Below are positions 15,698-21,495 of a stretch of DNA of 24,775 nucleotides, piece after piece; positions within the stretch are counted from its first letter, which is position 1; the number at the start of each line of letters is the position of its first letter. The position numbers were made by a program, and so were the translations under genes. A model generated the notes under the pieces. That model did no database searches and was not told where the DNA came from. It saw nothing but the letters and a program-made list of their open reading frames with translations. The DNA is taken from IMG/VR virus record IMGVR_UViG_3300005589_000099, positions 1 to 24,775 of that record; one strand, written 5' to 3'. The stretch is from a virus.

Positions 15698-16167
15698 TCA
15701 CCGAGCATTTCACTATGCTGTTCCTGGGCTTGCTTTTCCCACTCGTCGATATTTGTGCAGCCTGGAACGACCATGACATTGTTGACGTGGCCAGAATGGT
15801 TGAGGTCCACTTTCTCACGATAAGTCGGATCCAGTTTCTTCATTCTGAACATCAGCAAAGCATCAGAGTACTTCATGATCTTATGCGTCTGATCGCCAAC
15901 CTCAATGATCTTGTCAACCACTCCGTCAACGGCTCTCCGGTCGCACTCAGCCTCAAGGGTTGCCAGTTGAACCTGAGTGCCGATTTCATCCGCTTCAGCC
16001 CATCTCTTAGCAAATTCATCATCGTGCTTTCTCCATGTGTAAATGGATGCAACGGAGTAACCGGCCTTCTTTGCAGACTTAACCGGGCCAAGGCCATCCA
16101 GCAGGGCATCGATGAACTTCTGATCTCGTGCCTCTGATCTGTGGACAACCTTTTTTCGCGTAGTCAT
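15694..16167 (-). CDS. Terminase small subunit
   Basis: A 157-residue protein with a helix-turn-helix at about 28-56 (PVKSAKKAGYSVASIYTWRK, then DDEFAKRW), the usual N-terminal DNA-binding arrangement of TerS. A long helical oligomerisation region follows, then a loop segment with KKLDPTYREKVD, a phrase common in this family. It recognises the packaging site and regulates TerL. Its ATG overlaps the stop of the endolysin gene as TAATG, and its end overlaps TerL by 4 bases. The strand and order (TerS then TerL) are normal. Confidence 0.88.
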   Translation of the reverse strand: MTTRKKVVHRSEARDQKFIDALLDGLGPVKSAKKAGYSVASIYTWRKHDDEFAKRWAEADEIGTQVQLATLEAECDRRAVDGVVDKIIEVGDQTHKIMKYSDALLMFRMKKLDPTYREKVDLNHSGHVNNVMVVPGCTNIDEWEKQAQEQHSEMLGE

Positions 16168-16541
16168 TAGCCACCAAACCAGGTCAAGTTTGAATTCTTG
16201 CTTCGGTCATCATCGACATGGATAAAGGTTTCATAGACACCGATACGGTTAAAACCTGCCTTAATCAAACCGTATAAAACTTTGAAGCGTGTGCGAGAGT
16301 CGTCAGCTCTAATATCAACGGCTAGGCCGTGCATGTGTGAGCTGGTTGGAGAGCCTTTTGAATCTCTGTTGTGTTTTTCACATCGAATCGCTGAATTGAT
16401 TTTGAAAGGTGTATCTGCAAGCAAACGGGCGAAATCCAGTTTCTCGATAAAGTCAGGATTCATCTGAGCAAAACCTTTGCCGCAGTTGTATTTGCAGCAG
16501 CACTGAAACTCATGAGGTCTGAAATGTTTCATGTCAATCAC
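16167..16541 (-). CDS. Endolysin-type peptidase M15 (VanY/D-Ala-D-Ala carboxypeptidase-like)
   Basis: A 124-residue zinc peptidase. The metal site is visible: H69 and D76 in SSHMHGLAVDIRA (the SxHxxGxAxD-type motif), and H108 in FIHVDDD. The N-terminal segment has HFRPHEFQCCCKYNCG, a cysteine-rich start also common in phage M15_3 proteins. It would cleave peptidoglycan cross-bridges to lyse the cell. There is no signal peptide, so export depends on a holin (13687-14136 or 13487-13690). It is the first gene after the late promoter and terminator, and an AAGGTGA Shine-Dalgarno precedes the ATG. A virion or maturation role is less likely. Confidence 0.88.
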   Translation of the reverse strand: MIDMKHFRPHEFQCCCKYNCGKGFAQMNPDFIEKLDFARLLADTPFKINSAIRCEKHNRDSKGSPTSSHMHGLAVDIRADDSRTRFKVLYGLIKAGFNRIGVYETFIHVDDDRSKNSNLTWFGG

Positions 16542-16555
16542 CTTTCACCAGGCAT

Positions 16556-16590
16556 AAAAAAACCCCGACCTCGTGAGAGATCAGGGTTTT
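16556..16590 (-). terminator. Intrinsic terminator in the late leader (tR'-like)
   Basis: On the minus strand AAACCCTGATCTC-TCAC-GAGGTCGGGGTTT makes a 13-bp stem with two G-U wobbles and is followed by seven T (16556-16562). It lies after the late promoter and just before the endolysin start at 16541. This is the layout in lambda where Q antitermination is needed to pass tR' and express late genes. Confidence 0.9.
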
Positions 16591-16606
16591 CCTACTTCAT
16601 TCAGGG

Positions 16607-16633
16607 AAGTTGCAGAGTCAAAAACCGCAACTT
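16607..16633 (-). other. Leader hairpin near the late transcript start
   Basis: AAGTTGC (16627-16633) pairs perfectly with GCAACTT (16607-16613) on the minus strand across a 13-base loop containing GACTC. It begins within a few bases of the expected start of the late transcript and could help the early pause where antiterminator is loaded, or protect the 5' end. The function is inference. Confidence 0.5.
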
Positions 16634-16642
16634 GCATGAAAA

Positions 16643-16672
16643 ATACTAATTTGAGTCGACTCTTTGTGTCAA
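16643..16672 (-). promoter_or_regulatory. Late promoter (pR'-like) with palindrome between -35 and -10
   Basis: The minus strand has a perfect -35 TTGACA (16667-16672), an 18-bp spacer and -10 TAGTAT (16643-16648), giving a start near 16636. The spacer holds the perfect 10-bp palindrome GAGTCGACTC (16653-16662). In lambda the Q-binding element sits in the same place, between -35 and -10 of pR', so this palindrome is a candidate site for the Q-like protein encoded just upstream. A second TTGACA with TACAAT at 15-bp spacing lies 30 bases upstream, overlapping the stop of the DUF551 gene. Confidence 0.75.
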
Positions 16673-16699
16673 GCGAATTGTATTTTTAGCTGGATTTTG

Positions 16700-16924
16700 T
16701 CAAGTTTCTTCATTCTGCCTGGTTGAATGCTTAGGCTTCCAGCCCGGTGGCGTTAATATGCGCATCCAATGAGTAACTTCATGCATGCCTGTAAATTTTC
16801 CGTTTGTTTGAAGCCTGCATAGCTTTAACGGCTTATCAGACCAGTCTAAAACTGCGTCAGGCCTGAAACATAAAACATCTTCACCGATAGGCGGTAAACT
16901 ATCATCAACACTTACCCAACTCAT
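16700..16924 (-). CDS. DUF551 protein
   Basis: A 74-residue protein beginning SWVSVDDSLPPIGEDVLCF and carrying THWMRILTPPGWKP near the end, matching the DUF551 layout (W-x-SV-x-D-x-LP at the start and HWM-x-L-x-x-PP at the end). This family is common in temperate phages of Enterobacteriaceae and relatives and has no known biochemical function. It is the last gene of the early operon, 41 bases after the antiterminator gene, and its stop codon overlaps a TTGACA hexamer upstream of the late promoter. Confidence 0.85.
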   Translation of the reverse strand: MSWVSVDDSLPPIGEDVLCFRPDAVLDWSDKPLKLCRLQTNGKFTGMHEVTHWMRILTPPGWKPKHSTRQNEET

Positions 16925-16965
16925 AAACCCTCCAGTTTTTTAGGTTCTCAGTAACTCGTGGCGAT

Positions 16966-17391
16966 TTAACAAGCCCGCTCCAATCTCAATTTCATAATGA
17001 TTCTCTGAGCCTCATTCAGCTTAAAGTAATCATTTAGCTTGCAGTCGATCCAAGCCTCAGCACATCGTAAGGTTTCAATAGCCTTGGCTCTTTTGAGGCC
17101 GCCTGCGTATTGGCCTGACCTTTCCAGGGTTCTGCGTCTGACATAGAATTCCTCGATCATTAGCTTGTGCTCGATGCTCCGCTCCCCGAGCTCATTGATC
17201 GAGTCATGAATAAACCCGGCAACATCATCGTCAATTTTCGGCAGGGAAACGCTCCGGCCTTGCATAGCAGCAAACTGGGTTTTCTTGGGGTAGCCAAGCT
17301 TTAAATTTGGCGGCTGATTCGCCCACAAACCGAACTGCTCAAGCATCCAGATTGTGCCGTTATCCTTCCAAAGCTCTTTCATCGTTTGCAT
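16966..17391 (-). CDS. Antitermination protein Q-like
   Basis: A 141-residue protein resembling the Phage_antitermQ family. The N-terminus (LEQFGLWANQPPNLKLGYPKKT) follows the 'W..WvR......lGYPs' pattern. The centre has ADDVA-like segments (KIDDDVAGFIHDSINELG), and helices follow near HKLMIEEFYVRRRTLE. The C-terminus contains TLRCAEAWIDCKLNDYF, similar to the family's terminal helix. It should bind near the late promoter and let RNA polymerase read through the terminator at 16556-16590 into the late genes. The position, with only the DUF551 gene between it and that promoter, supports this. The ATG at 17391 has an AAGGGG ribosome site six bases upstream. Confidence 0.75.
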   Translation of the reverse strand: MQTMKELWKDNGTIWMLEQFGLWANQPPNLKLGYPKKTQFAAMQGRSVSLPKIDDDVAGFIHDSINELGERSIEHKLMIEEFYVRRRTLERSGQYAGGLKRAKAIETLRCAEAWIDCKLNDYFKLNEAQRIIMKLRLERAC

Positions 17392-17456
17392 GCTAACCCC
17401 TTAATTTACTGCCGATGTTTTTTATAGGTTCTCGTTTTTTCAGAGTTGTATGATTT

Positions 17457-17729
17457 TTAGACGTATCCCATTTCGTTCAGGAAGATGGTTTTAGCTACTT
17501 CGCAAAGGCTGACACACTGACTCATTTTCATGCCTGCCTGGATAAAACTGACGGCATACTGGTCTTGGTTTTCCCCTTCATCGAGTGCAAGAATCAGGAT
17601 CTTCTTGCCATTTTTGAAAGCGCCTTGCGTGCCTATTGCCTCAAGAGCATCATTGAGGGCCTGTTCTGGGGCTTGAAGGGTGCCGTTATTGGACGCCTTC
17701 GCCATGTTGATAATTTTTTTATCTGTCAT
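17457..17729 (-). CDS. Small early-operon protein, unknown
   Basis: A 90-residue protein with a polar N-terminus (residues 1-30), then a compact segment GKKILILALDEGENQDQYAVSFIQAGM and a C-terminal helix SLCEVAKTIFLNEMGY. I do not recognise a family. A GAGGG ribosome site lies about 10 bases before the ATG. It lies between the RusA gene and the Q-like gene, where ninR-type accessory genes are found in lambdoid phages. The short hydrophobic strand KILILAL does not look like a membrane segment. The function is unknown. Confidence 0.55.
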   Translation of the reverse strand: MTDKKIINMAKASNNGTLQAPEQALNDALEAIGTQGAFKNGKKILILALDEGENQDQYAVSFIQAGMKMSQCVSLCEVAKTIFLNEMGYV

Positions 17730-17846
17730 TTTCGAATTACCCTCTAATTTGCTCTGTGAGCCGTTTTTGTTGTTTTCCTGCTACGGGTGCCAGCACCAAT
17801 GCCAGAAAATCGCGTCTACCACTGTAATTTTTACGATTTACCCTAT

Positions 17847-18344
17847 TCAGGCGGCCAGTCTTTGCTGCTTTTGCTCGATTAACTGGATTTTCTTGGTTAT
17901 CTGGCTCGGGCTTAGGGCTAGCTCGGTGACATCGATCAAAACGCCGGGCGTGTTGCTGTAAAGTTTCATCACGTGCACTTCGCACACCTGGGAATCATCC
18001 ACCCAAACAATTTTGTTTAATCCGTCCTTGATCGCCTTAACCACGTTGTCAGCATCTGGCTTTGCCGTGTGGGCGATGTGGTTTACCTGTGCGGCATCCT
18101 TTTTCCAATTTGGCCAGCTGTCAGGGATCCCGAAGAACAAGACCAGGTCCAGCTTGATCGGTGCGCTGGTAGGTTCGCGCATAATCATTTGCTGTTTTGC
18201 CAATTCGGCAATCATGGTTTCGTACTGGACCGTTTTCTTTGGCGTATAGCTTTGGACAAACGACTTTCCGGATTTTGTTTTGATGTTTCTATGCCTTGCT
18301 CGGGCCTTGGCCACTGGTTCACCAGGTGCGAAAAAATGAATCAT
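17847..18344 (-). CDS. rusA: Holliday junction resolvase RusA
   Basis: A 165-residue protein with the RusA signature. The N-terminus FFAPGEPVAKARARHRN is followed by the catalytic region KPDADNVVKAIKDGLNKI, containing D97, D99 and D107, and then WVDDSQV with D116/D117. In E. coli RusA the catalytic aspartates lie in matching segments. It is a homodimeric nuclease that cuts four-way junctions during phage recombination and before packaging. The start overlaps the winged-helix gene as ATGA. The C-terminal Gln/Lys-rich tail after residue 148 is somewhat longer than the core enzyme. Confidence 0.9.
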   Translation of the reverse strand: MIHFFAPGEPVAKARARHRNIKTKSGKSFVQSYTPKKTVQYETMIAELAKQQMIMREPTSAPIKLDLVLFFGIPDSWPNWKKDAAQVNHIAHTAKPDADNVVKAIKDGLNKIVWVDDSQVCEVHVMKLYSNTPGVLIDVTELALSPSQITKKIQLIEQKQQRLAA

Positions 18345-18571
18345 GCTGCAACCCTCATCGGTAGGTCTTTGATCTGGATCCCGTGCGCGGCTCCTCGTTC
18401 GATTTTCAGCAGTCCTTTCGCGTCCAGCTGATTTACCCTGGCTTGCGCTGCATTCGGCAGAATGTCGAACTCATGAGCAATTTCAGCGCGAGTAGGGGCG
18501 CGGCCACGGATCCGGATGAAGTGTTTTATAAACTCATAGGTTTCAAACTGGGTTCGAGTAACTTCGATCAT
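18341..18571 (-). CDS. LexA-type winged-helix DNA-binding protein
   Basis: A 76-residue protein equivalent to the DNA-binding domain of LexA without its protease part. TRTQFETYEFIKHFIRIRGR begins the first helix, followed by APTRAEIAHEFDILPNAAQARVNQL, the recognition-helix region, and a wing with KGLLKIERGAAHGIQI. It ends DLPMRVAA. It overlaps both neighbours by 4 bases (P-like gene and rusA), so it is translated as part of the replication operon. The target is unknown; it may adjust phage or host SOS transcription. Confidence 0.75.
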   Translation of the reverse strand: MIEVTRTQFETYEFIKHFIRIRGRAPTRAEIAHEFDILPNAAQARVNQLDAKGLLKIERGAAHGIQIKDLPMRVAA

Positions 18572-19272
18572 GCGATTTTCTTTCCTCCCAATCCCTTCAA
18601 CAGCTCACTCATAGTTTGATTTCCAATTGCTTTCAGGTTTCCACGCTTGCGCCTCGCATGAACAACCCCGCTTGGGTTTGGCCTTGGCTGATACTCAATC
18701 TCGTAATGATTTGGCAGACTGAATTTCTCACCCCGAGCAATTCGTTGCACAGCGTCATCGTAGATCGGTTTAAACGCTTTCCTGGCTTCGGCCTCGGACA
18801 GCTTTCTGAGATTGAAAGCGTGGTCTGAAAACAAAACCCGAAAGGCCACCGGCAGCCGCCCCCAGGCTGAAAAGATCACAGCCTTGTACGCCTCCTCAAA
18901 GCTCGGTAGACCAAGATCTGAACTGGTTGCCCGGCAATGGTTTCTGAAGACATTCAGGCTCATGTACGTGCTTCCGGATGCCTTGAACTTGTTGAAACCG
19001 TTCACAAGCTGTTCCTCGCTGAAGTCTTTCAGTTCATGCAGCCAGTAGTTGAACGTGTCGCCCTCTGGTGGCCCGTACTGGTTTCTGAATGCAGATCCAA
19101 GCTCAGCCGTTAGCAATGCCCAAAGCCTGGTCATCGCGTTCCTGTGCTTCAGCTTCTCGGATTTGCTCGTCGAGTCGCCTGATTCGTTCAGCATCTTCGG
19201 TGAGTGCTCGCTCGATGGTTGAAAGTTTTCTGCCTGAGCCTTGCTGATGATTTTGCTGATATCTTGGGTCAT
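18568..19272 (-). CDS. Replication protein P-like (helicase loader)
   Basis: A 234-residue protein resembling lambda P-type loaders. Residues from about 44 (MTRLWALLTAELGSAFRNQYG) follow the family's 'lW..l...yG..w...yG' pattern, with NYWLHELKDFSEEQLVNGFNKF next and a helical, basic C-terminus (HARRKRGNLKAIGNQTMSELLKGLGG). It should deliver host DnaB to the initiator at the origin. The ATG at 19272 has an AGGA site seven bases upstream, so the long 170-base overlap with the O-like gene appears real. The first 43 residues, encoded inside that overlap, are Ser/Glu/Lys-rich and probably disordered. Confidence 0.75.
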   Translation of the reverse strand: MTQDISKIISKAQAENFQPSSEHSPKMLNESGDSTSKSEKLKHRNAMTRLWALLTAELGSAFRNQYGPPEGDTFNYWLHELKDFSEEQLVNGFNKFKASGSTYMSLNVFRNHCRATSSDLGLPSFEEAYKAVIFSAWGRLPVAFRVLFSDHAFNLRKLSEAEARKAFKPIYDDAVQRIARGEKFSLPNHYEIEYQPRPNPSGVVHARRKRGNLKAIGNQTMSELLKGLGGKKIA

Positions 19273-19999
19273 GTGAGTTTCCTTCGCTGAATTCAGGGGA
19301 GGGTTGCCAATTTCTGCCGATTCGTTTCCAGGATGCGATTACCTGGGTCATGAACTTGGAGTCGTAGTTCGTGAAGTTTTCCTTGAGTCCCGATCGATAG
19401 GTTTTGAATTCGCTCAGTTGCTCAGAAACAAATTCAACCGGTATTCGGTAACGGGAAATTTCCTTCAGCACAATTTCACTCGGTTGCCAGCTCCAGACAG
19501 GGTGGTTTTCATCGACGGTTTGCCGGTGCGGATCCTCTTGCTGGAAATCCGGGTCAGCTGAATTTTCCTCGTGCGCGGTAGTAGTAGATATTTCCTTTCC
19601 TTTCCCTGTTCCCTGTTCCTTTCCGCCAGTGAGCTTTCCATGATTACTCACTGAATTATCAGTGATTGGCTTCAATGCCTTTATTTTGCTAGGGTTTGGG
19701 CGATTTACTTTCTGGTGAACGTTGAAGTTTCGAATATGCCCATATTGCTTGCCATCAGTGCCTGAAAACAGCGTCAAATATCGTGCATTTTCTAAGCGTT
19801 TGAGCATTCCATGAATGTTCAGTGAGTTATCACTGAAAGGAAAAACCGCGGCTTTTACCAGTGCTTCATGGGCTTTGAAATAGCCTTCATCATCTGAATG
19901 ATTCAGTAAGCCGATGGCTAGCAACTTTGTGTCACTATCCAGCAAGGCAATGTCTTCATCTGTCCAGAAGTCGGGCTTGATCGTTCTTATTCGGGCCAT
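19103..19999 (-). CDS. Replication initiator (O-like, with DnaT-like C-terminal domain)
   Basis: A 298-residue protein. Residues 1-105 form a winged-helix initiator domain opening with ARIRTIKPDFWTDEDIALL, a start very common in phage O-type proteins, and containing HSDDEGYFKAHEALVKAAVF. A glutamine/glycine/threonine-rich linker follows (KEQGTGKGKEIS at about 128-139). Residues about 167-235 (VWSWQPSEIVLKEISRYRIP, EQLSEFKTYRSG, ASWKRIGRNW) resemble the DnaT C-terminal domain that binds ssDNA and helps helicase loading. The rest is a charged helical tail. It contains inverted-repeat clusters that may be the replication origin. Its last 170 bases overlap the P-like gene. Confidence 0.8.
   Translation of the reverse strand: MARIRTIKPDFWTDEDIALLDSDTKLLAIGLLNHSDDEGYFKAHEALVKAAVFPFSDNSLNIHGMLKRLENARYLTLFSGTDGKQYGHIRNFNVHQKVNRPNPSKIKALKPITDNSVSNHGKLTGGKEQGTGKGKEISTTTAHEENSADPDFQQEDPHRQTVDENHPVWSWQPSEIVLKEISRYRIPVEFVSEQLSEFKTYRSGLKENFTNYDSKFMTQVIASWKRIGRNWQPSPEFSEGNSHDPRYQQNHQQGSGRKLSTIERALTEDAERIRRLDEQIREAEAQERDDQALGIANG
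19625..19665. repeat. Iteron-like repeat cluster 1 inside the O-like gene (candidate origin)
   Basis: TCACTGA (19648-19654), ATTA, then TCAGTGA (19659-19665) form a 7-4-7 inverted repeat, with another CCAGTGAG half-site at 19626-19633. A related copy occurs 171 bases away. In lambda the origin lies inside the O gene and consists of repeated O-binding sites, so these are candidate initiator-binding sites. Confidence 0.55.
19819..19836. repeat. Iteron-like repeat cluster 2 inside the O-like gene
   Basis: TCAGTGA (19819-19825), GTTA, TCACTGA (19830-19836) is the same 7-4-7 inverted repeat as in cluster 1. A 39-base segment around each copy matches at about 31 positions by eye, and both copies encode DNS-x-x-x-HG, so the similarity goes beyond the 18-bp core. 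Candidate initiator-binding site. Confidence 0.55.
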
Positions 20000-20001
20000 A
20001 A

Positions 20002-20589
20002 TTACGCCGCCTCTGAGCGTCTACTCAGCATTTTTTTGATGACTTCATAAGCGTATTGAAAGGATGCTATTGATTCAGAAACTTCCTTTAGGTGGCTTTC
20101 AAGTTCTGCCCTGGATGTTGCGTGAGGGAGCTCAGCGACAGCGACCTGGCCTTCTGAGCATTCTTTGATCACGTTGATCAACAAGGTGGGAAAGTGGATA
20201 TCTTCAGCACAATCCGAGGATTTGCAGGACTTGGTTATGTGCGAACCAGTAACAGACCACACAGAATTCAAATACCCGATCCGGATACTTTCTGGCATTG
20301 CGGCGACAATGGCCTGCTCTATATGCCAAAGGCTGTCATGGCTTGTGTAAATTCCATCATCAGATTCTCCCAGCCAGCGGAAAAGCTTTTGGGCATTTAC
20401 TCGGGCGTCATGGTAATGGTCGCCGCTGTTGGCGAATGATATTCCCATGTCGGAGAGGGTTTTTTTAAAGCCCAGTTGGTTTATTTTCTCGACAATCTCA
20501 ACAGCGATAACCTGTCTGGAGACCCTGGGAATCTCAAGCCATTGCTTGATTGATGAACGGAGTAAATTAATCCGTGATTGCTGTTTCAT
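20002..20589 (-). CDS. YdaT-like regulator (CII position)
   Basis: A 195-residue protein whose middle shows the features I associate with the YdaT family of Rac-type prophages: DARVNAQKLFRWLGESDDG at about 61-79, then HIEQAIVAAMPESIRIGYL. The N-terminus (INLLRSSIKQWLEIPR) also fits. It is encoded straight after the Cro/YdaS-like gene, the place of cII in lambdoid phages. YdaT proteins were first labelled toxins but also act as DNA-binding regulators. The C-terminal region (about 140-195), with a helix ESHLKEVSESIASFQYAYEV, may mediate oligomerisation. I infer a CII-like role in the lysis-lysogeny choice, and family membership is moderately sure. Confidence 0.6.
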   Translation of the reverse strand: MKQQSRINLLRSSIKQWLEIPRVSRQVIAVEIVEKINQLGFKKTLSDMGISFANSGDHYHDARVNAQKLFRWLGESDDGIYTSHDSLWHIEQAIVAAMPESIRIGYLNSVWSVTGSHITKSCKSSDCAEDIHFPTLLINVIKECSEGQVAVAELPHATSRAELESHLKEVSESIASFQYAYEVIKKMLSRRSEAA

Positions 20590-20620
20590 GATTTCTGGCT
20601 CCAGTTTTTATATGGTTGTC

Positions 20621-20878
20621 TCAAGCGGCTTTGTTTGCTTCTTCTGGGCAGCTGCCGAAAAAGTCTGGTCGAAGCTCGTATCGAGTCACGGCACTATTGG
20701 TGAGCTTTTCGATAGGCATGCAATGCTTTGGCGGAATAGGCCGCCGTTTACATACCCAAGAGCTGATTTGCGCCTGATATTTGAGACCTAAGGCCAAGGC
20801 AAGATTTTCTTGGCCATCAAGTAGATCGATCGCTTTTTTAAGCGCTTCGACTTGCTTGTCTGTGATGTTGTTTGTCAT
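20621..20878 (-). CDS. Cro/YdaS-like repressor
   Basis: An open frame extends to 20944, but an ideal AGGAGG ribosome site lies six bases before the ATG at 20878, so the real protein is 85 residues. The upstream extension would cross the promoter and operator region. The sequence (KQVEALKKAIDLLDGQENLALAL, YQAQISSWVCKRRPIPPKHC, PIEKLTN) matches the YdaS/Cro-type helix-turn-helix, with the recognition helix near AQISSWV and the conserved RPIPPKHC that follows. It should act as the lytic-side repressor, binding the three palindromes between it and the divergent repressor gene. It is the first gene of the early operon. Confidence 0.85.
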   Translation of the reverse strand: MTNNITDKQVEALKKAIDLLDGQENLALALGLKYQAQISSWVCKRRPIPPKHCMPIEKLTNSAVTRYELRPDFFGSCPEEANKAA

Positions 20879-20900
20879 GGGTAACCTCCTGCGTTCCAAA

Positions 20901-20929
20901 ATAATACCAATGGTATTAATTAAGAGCAA
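20901..20929 (-). promoter_or_regulatory. Early promoter for the cro/replication operon (pR-like)
   Basis: On the minus strand TTGCTC (20924-20929), a 17-bp spacer and TATTAT (20901-20906) precede the Cro-like ATG at 20878. The first operator palindrome (20903-20917) overlaps the -10 and the spacer, so a bound repressor would block the promoter. Confidence 0.7.
20903..20917. promoter_or_regulatory. Operator O1
   Basis: AATACC-AAT-GGTATT has perfect 6-bp arms around a 3-bp centre and lies in the early promoter. It is the best copy of three related sites. Confidence 0.8.
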
Positions 20930-20947
20930 GAGCGACCCAAACAAAAT

Positions 20948-20962
20948 AATACTGATGGTATT
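20948..20962. promoter_or_regulatory. Operator O2
   Basis: AATACT-GAT-GGTATT matches O1 at 13 of 15 positions, with one arm position unpaired. Its centre is 45 bp from that of O1, roughly two steps of the O2-O3 spacing. Confidence 0.75.
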
Positions 20963-20971
20963 TGTTCAGAA

Positions 20972-20986
20972 ACTACCAATGCTAAT
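20972..20986. promoter_or_regulatory. Operator O3 (weaker)
   Basis: ACTACCAATGCTAAT matches O1 at 12 of 15 positions. It is the most degenerate copy, 24 bp from O2, on the side of the plus-strand repressor gene where the maintenance promoter must lie. A possible plus-strand -35 TTGTTC (20962-20967) falls between O2 and O3, but its -10 is unclear. Confidence 0.6.
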
Positions 20987-21006
20987 AAAATTGCAAAATA
21001 TATTTT

Positions 21007-21020
21007 ATGGTGCGCACCAT
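21007..21020. promoter_or_regulatory. Perfect 14-bp palindrome before the repressor gene
   Basis: ATGGTGCGCACCAT is its own reverse complement and lies 19 bases before the repressor ATG, close to or inside the start of the repressor transcript. It differs from the O1-O3 sequence, so it may bind another regulator or fold as an RNA hairpin that affects translation, since the repressor's Shine-Dalgarno is poor. Confidence 0.55.
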
Positions 21021-21039
21021 GTCCTTATGGGTATAAAGC

Positions 21040-21465
21040 ATGTCAACGAGCAGACGCGAACTGACCCAAGAAGAAAGAGCTTGGCAAAAGAACTTAAGAG
21101 ATATCTGGGAAAGAAAGAAAGACGAGCTCGGCCTCACTCAGGAGAAGCTTGCCGCCAAAATTGGCTGGAAAACGCAAGCGGCAGTGACCAGTTATTTAAA
21201 TGGCCGCATTCCGCTCAATACAGATGCGAAACGAAAATTTGCCAAAGCGTTGAATGTGCATGTCTCCGAAATTGACCCTGATTTGCAGGAACTGATAGAT
21301 AACTCTCCGAAGACGGCAAAAGACTATATCGATACATACCGGGAGTCATTGATGAAGCTGCCACCTTCAGAGCTTCTCAAATTGTCAGGTGGTATTGAAA
21401 CTTACATTCTTGAGGCAGTTAAAGAGCAAGAAGCACGGAATAAAGCGGATAAAGAAAAAAAATAA
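21040..21465 (+). CDS. CI-position HTH repressor lacking a protease domain
   Basis: A 141-residue protein with an XRE/lambda-type helix-turn-helix at about 31-58 (LGLTQEKLAAKIGWKTQAAV, then SYLNGRIPLN). A helical C-terminus ends in a Lys/Glu-rich tail (about 100-141). The gene is divergent from the Cro-like gene across three operators, the place of cI. Unlike lambda CI or LexA it is too short for an S24 autoproteolysis domain, and no Ala-Gly cleavage site or Ser/Lys dyad is seen. RecA-triggered self-cleavage is therefore not expected, and induction must work differently, perhaps by an antirepressor. No good ribosome site is visible (only ATGGG at about -14). Likely the lysogeny repressor. Confidence 0.75.
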   Translation: MSTSRRELTQEERAWQKNLRDIWERKKDELGLTQEKLAAKIGWKTQAAVTSYLNGRIPLNTDAKRKFAKALNVHVSEIDPDLQELIDNSPKTAKDYIDTYRESLMKLPPSELLKLSGGIETYILEAVKEQEARNKADKEKK

Positions 21466-21495
21466 TTACCATCTCTGTTTTAAAAGGAATTACCC

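Noticed and set aside
15873-16148. 91-aa minus-strand open frame inside the terminase small subunit gene
   Set aside because: It is fully contained in TerS, which has a clear HTH and correct gene-to-gene overlaps; no ribosome site or protein pattern supports it.
17737-17985. 82-aa minus-strand open frame overlapping the rusA 3' end and filling the gap to the 90-aa gene
   Set aside because: More than half lies within rusA in another frame, it has no convincing start in the free part, and its composition (Arg/Asn/Lys-rich) looks like a shadow. A very short peptide from the free 110 bases cannot be excluded.
20879-20944. N-terminal extension of the Cro-like open frame
   Set aside because: It crosses the promoter and operator O1, while the ATG at 20878 has an ideal AGGAGG site.
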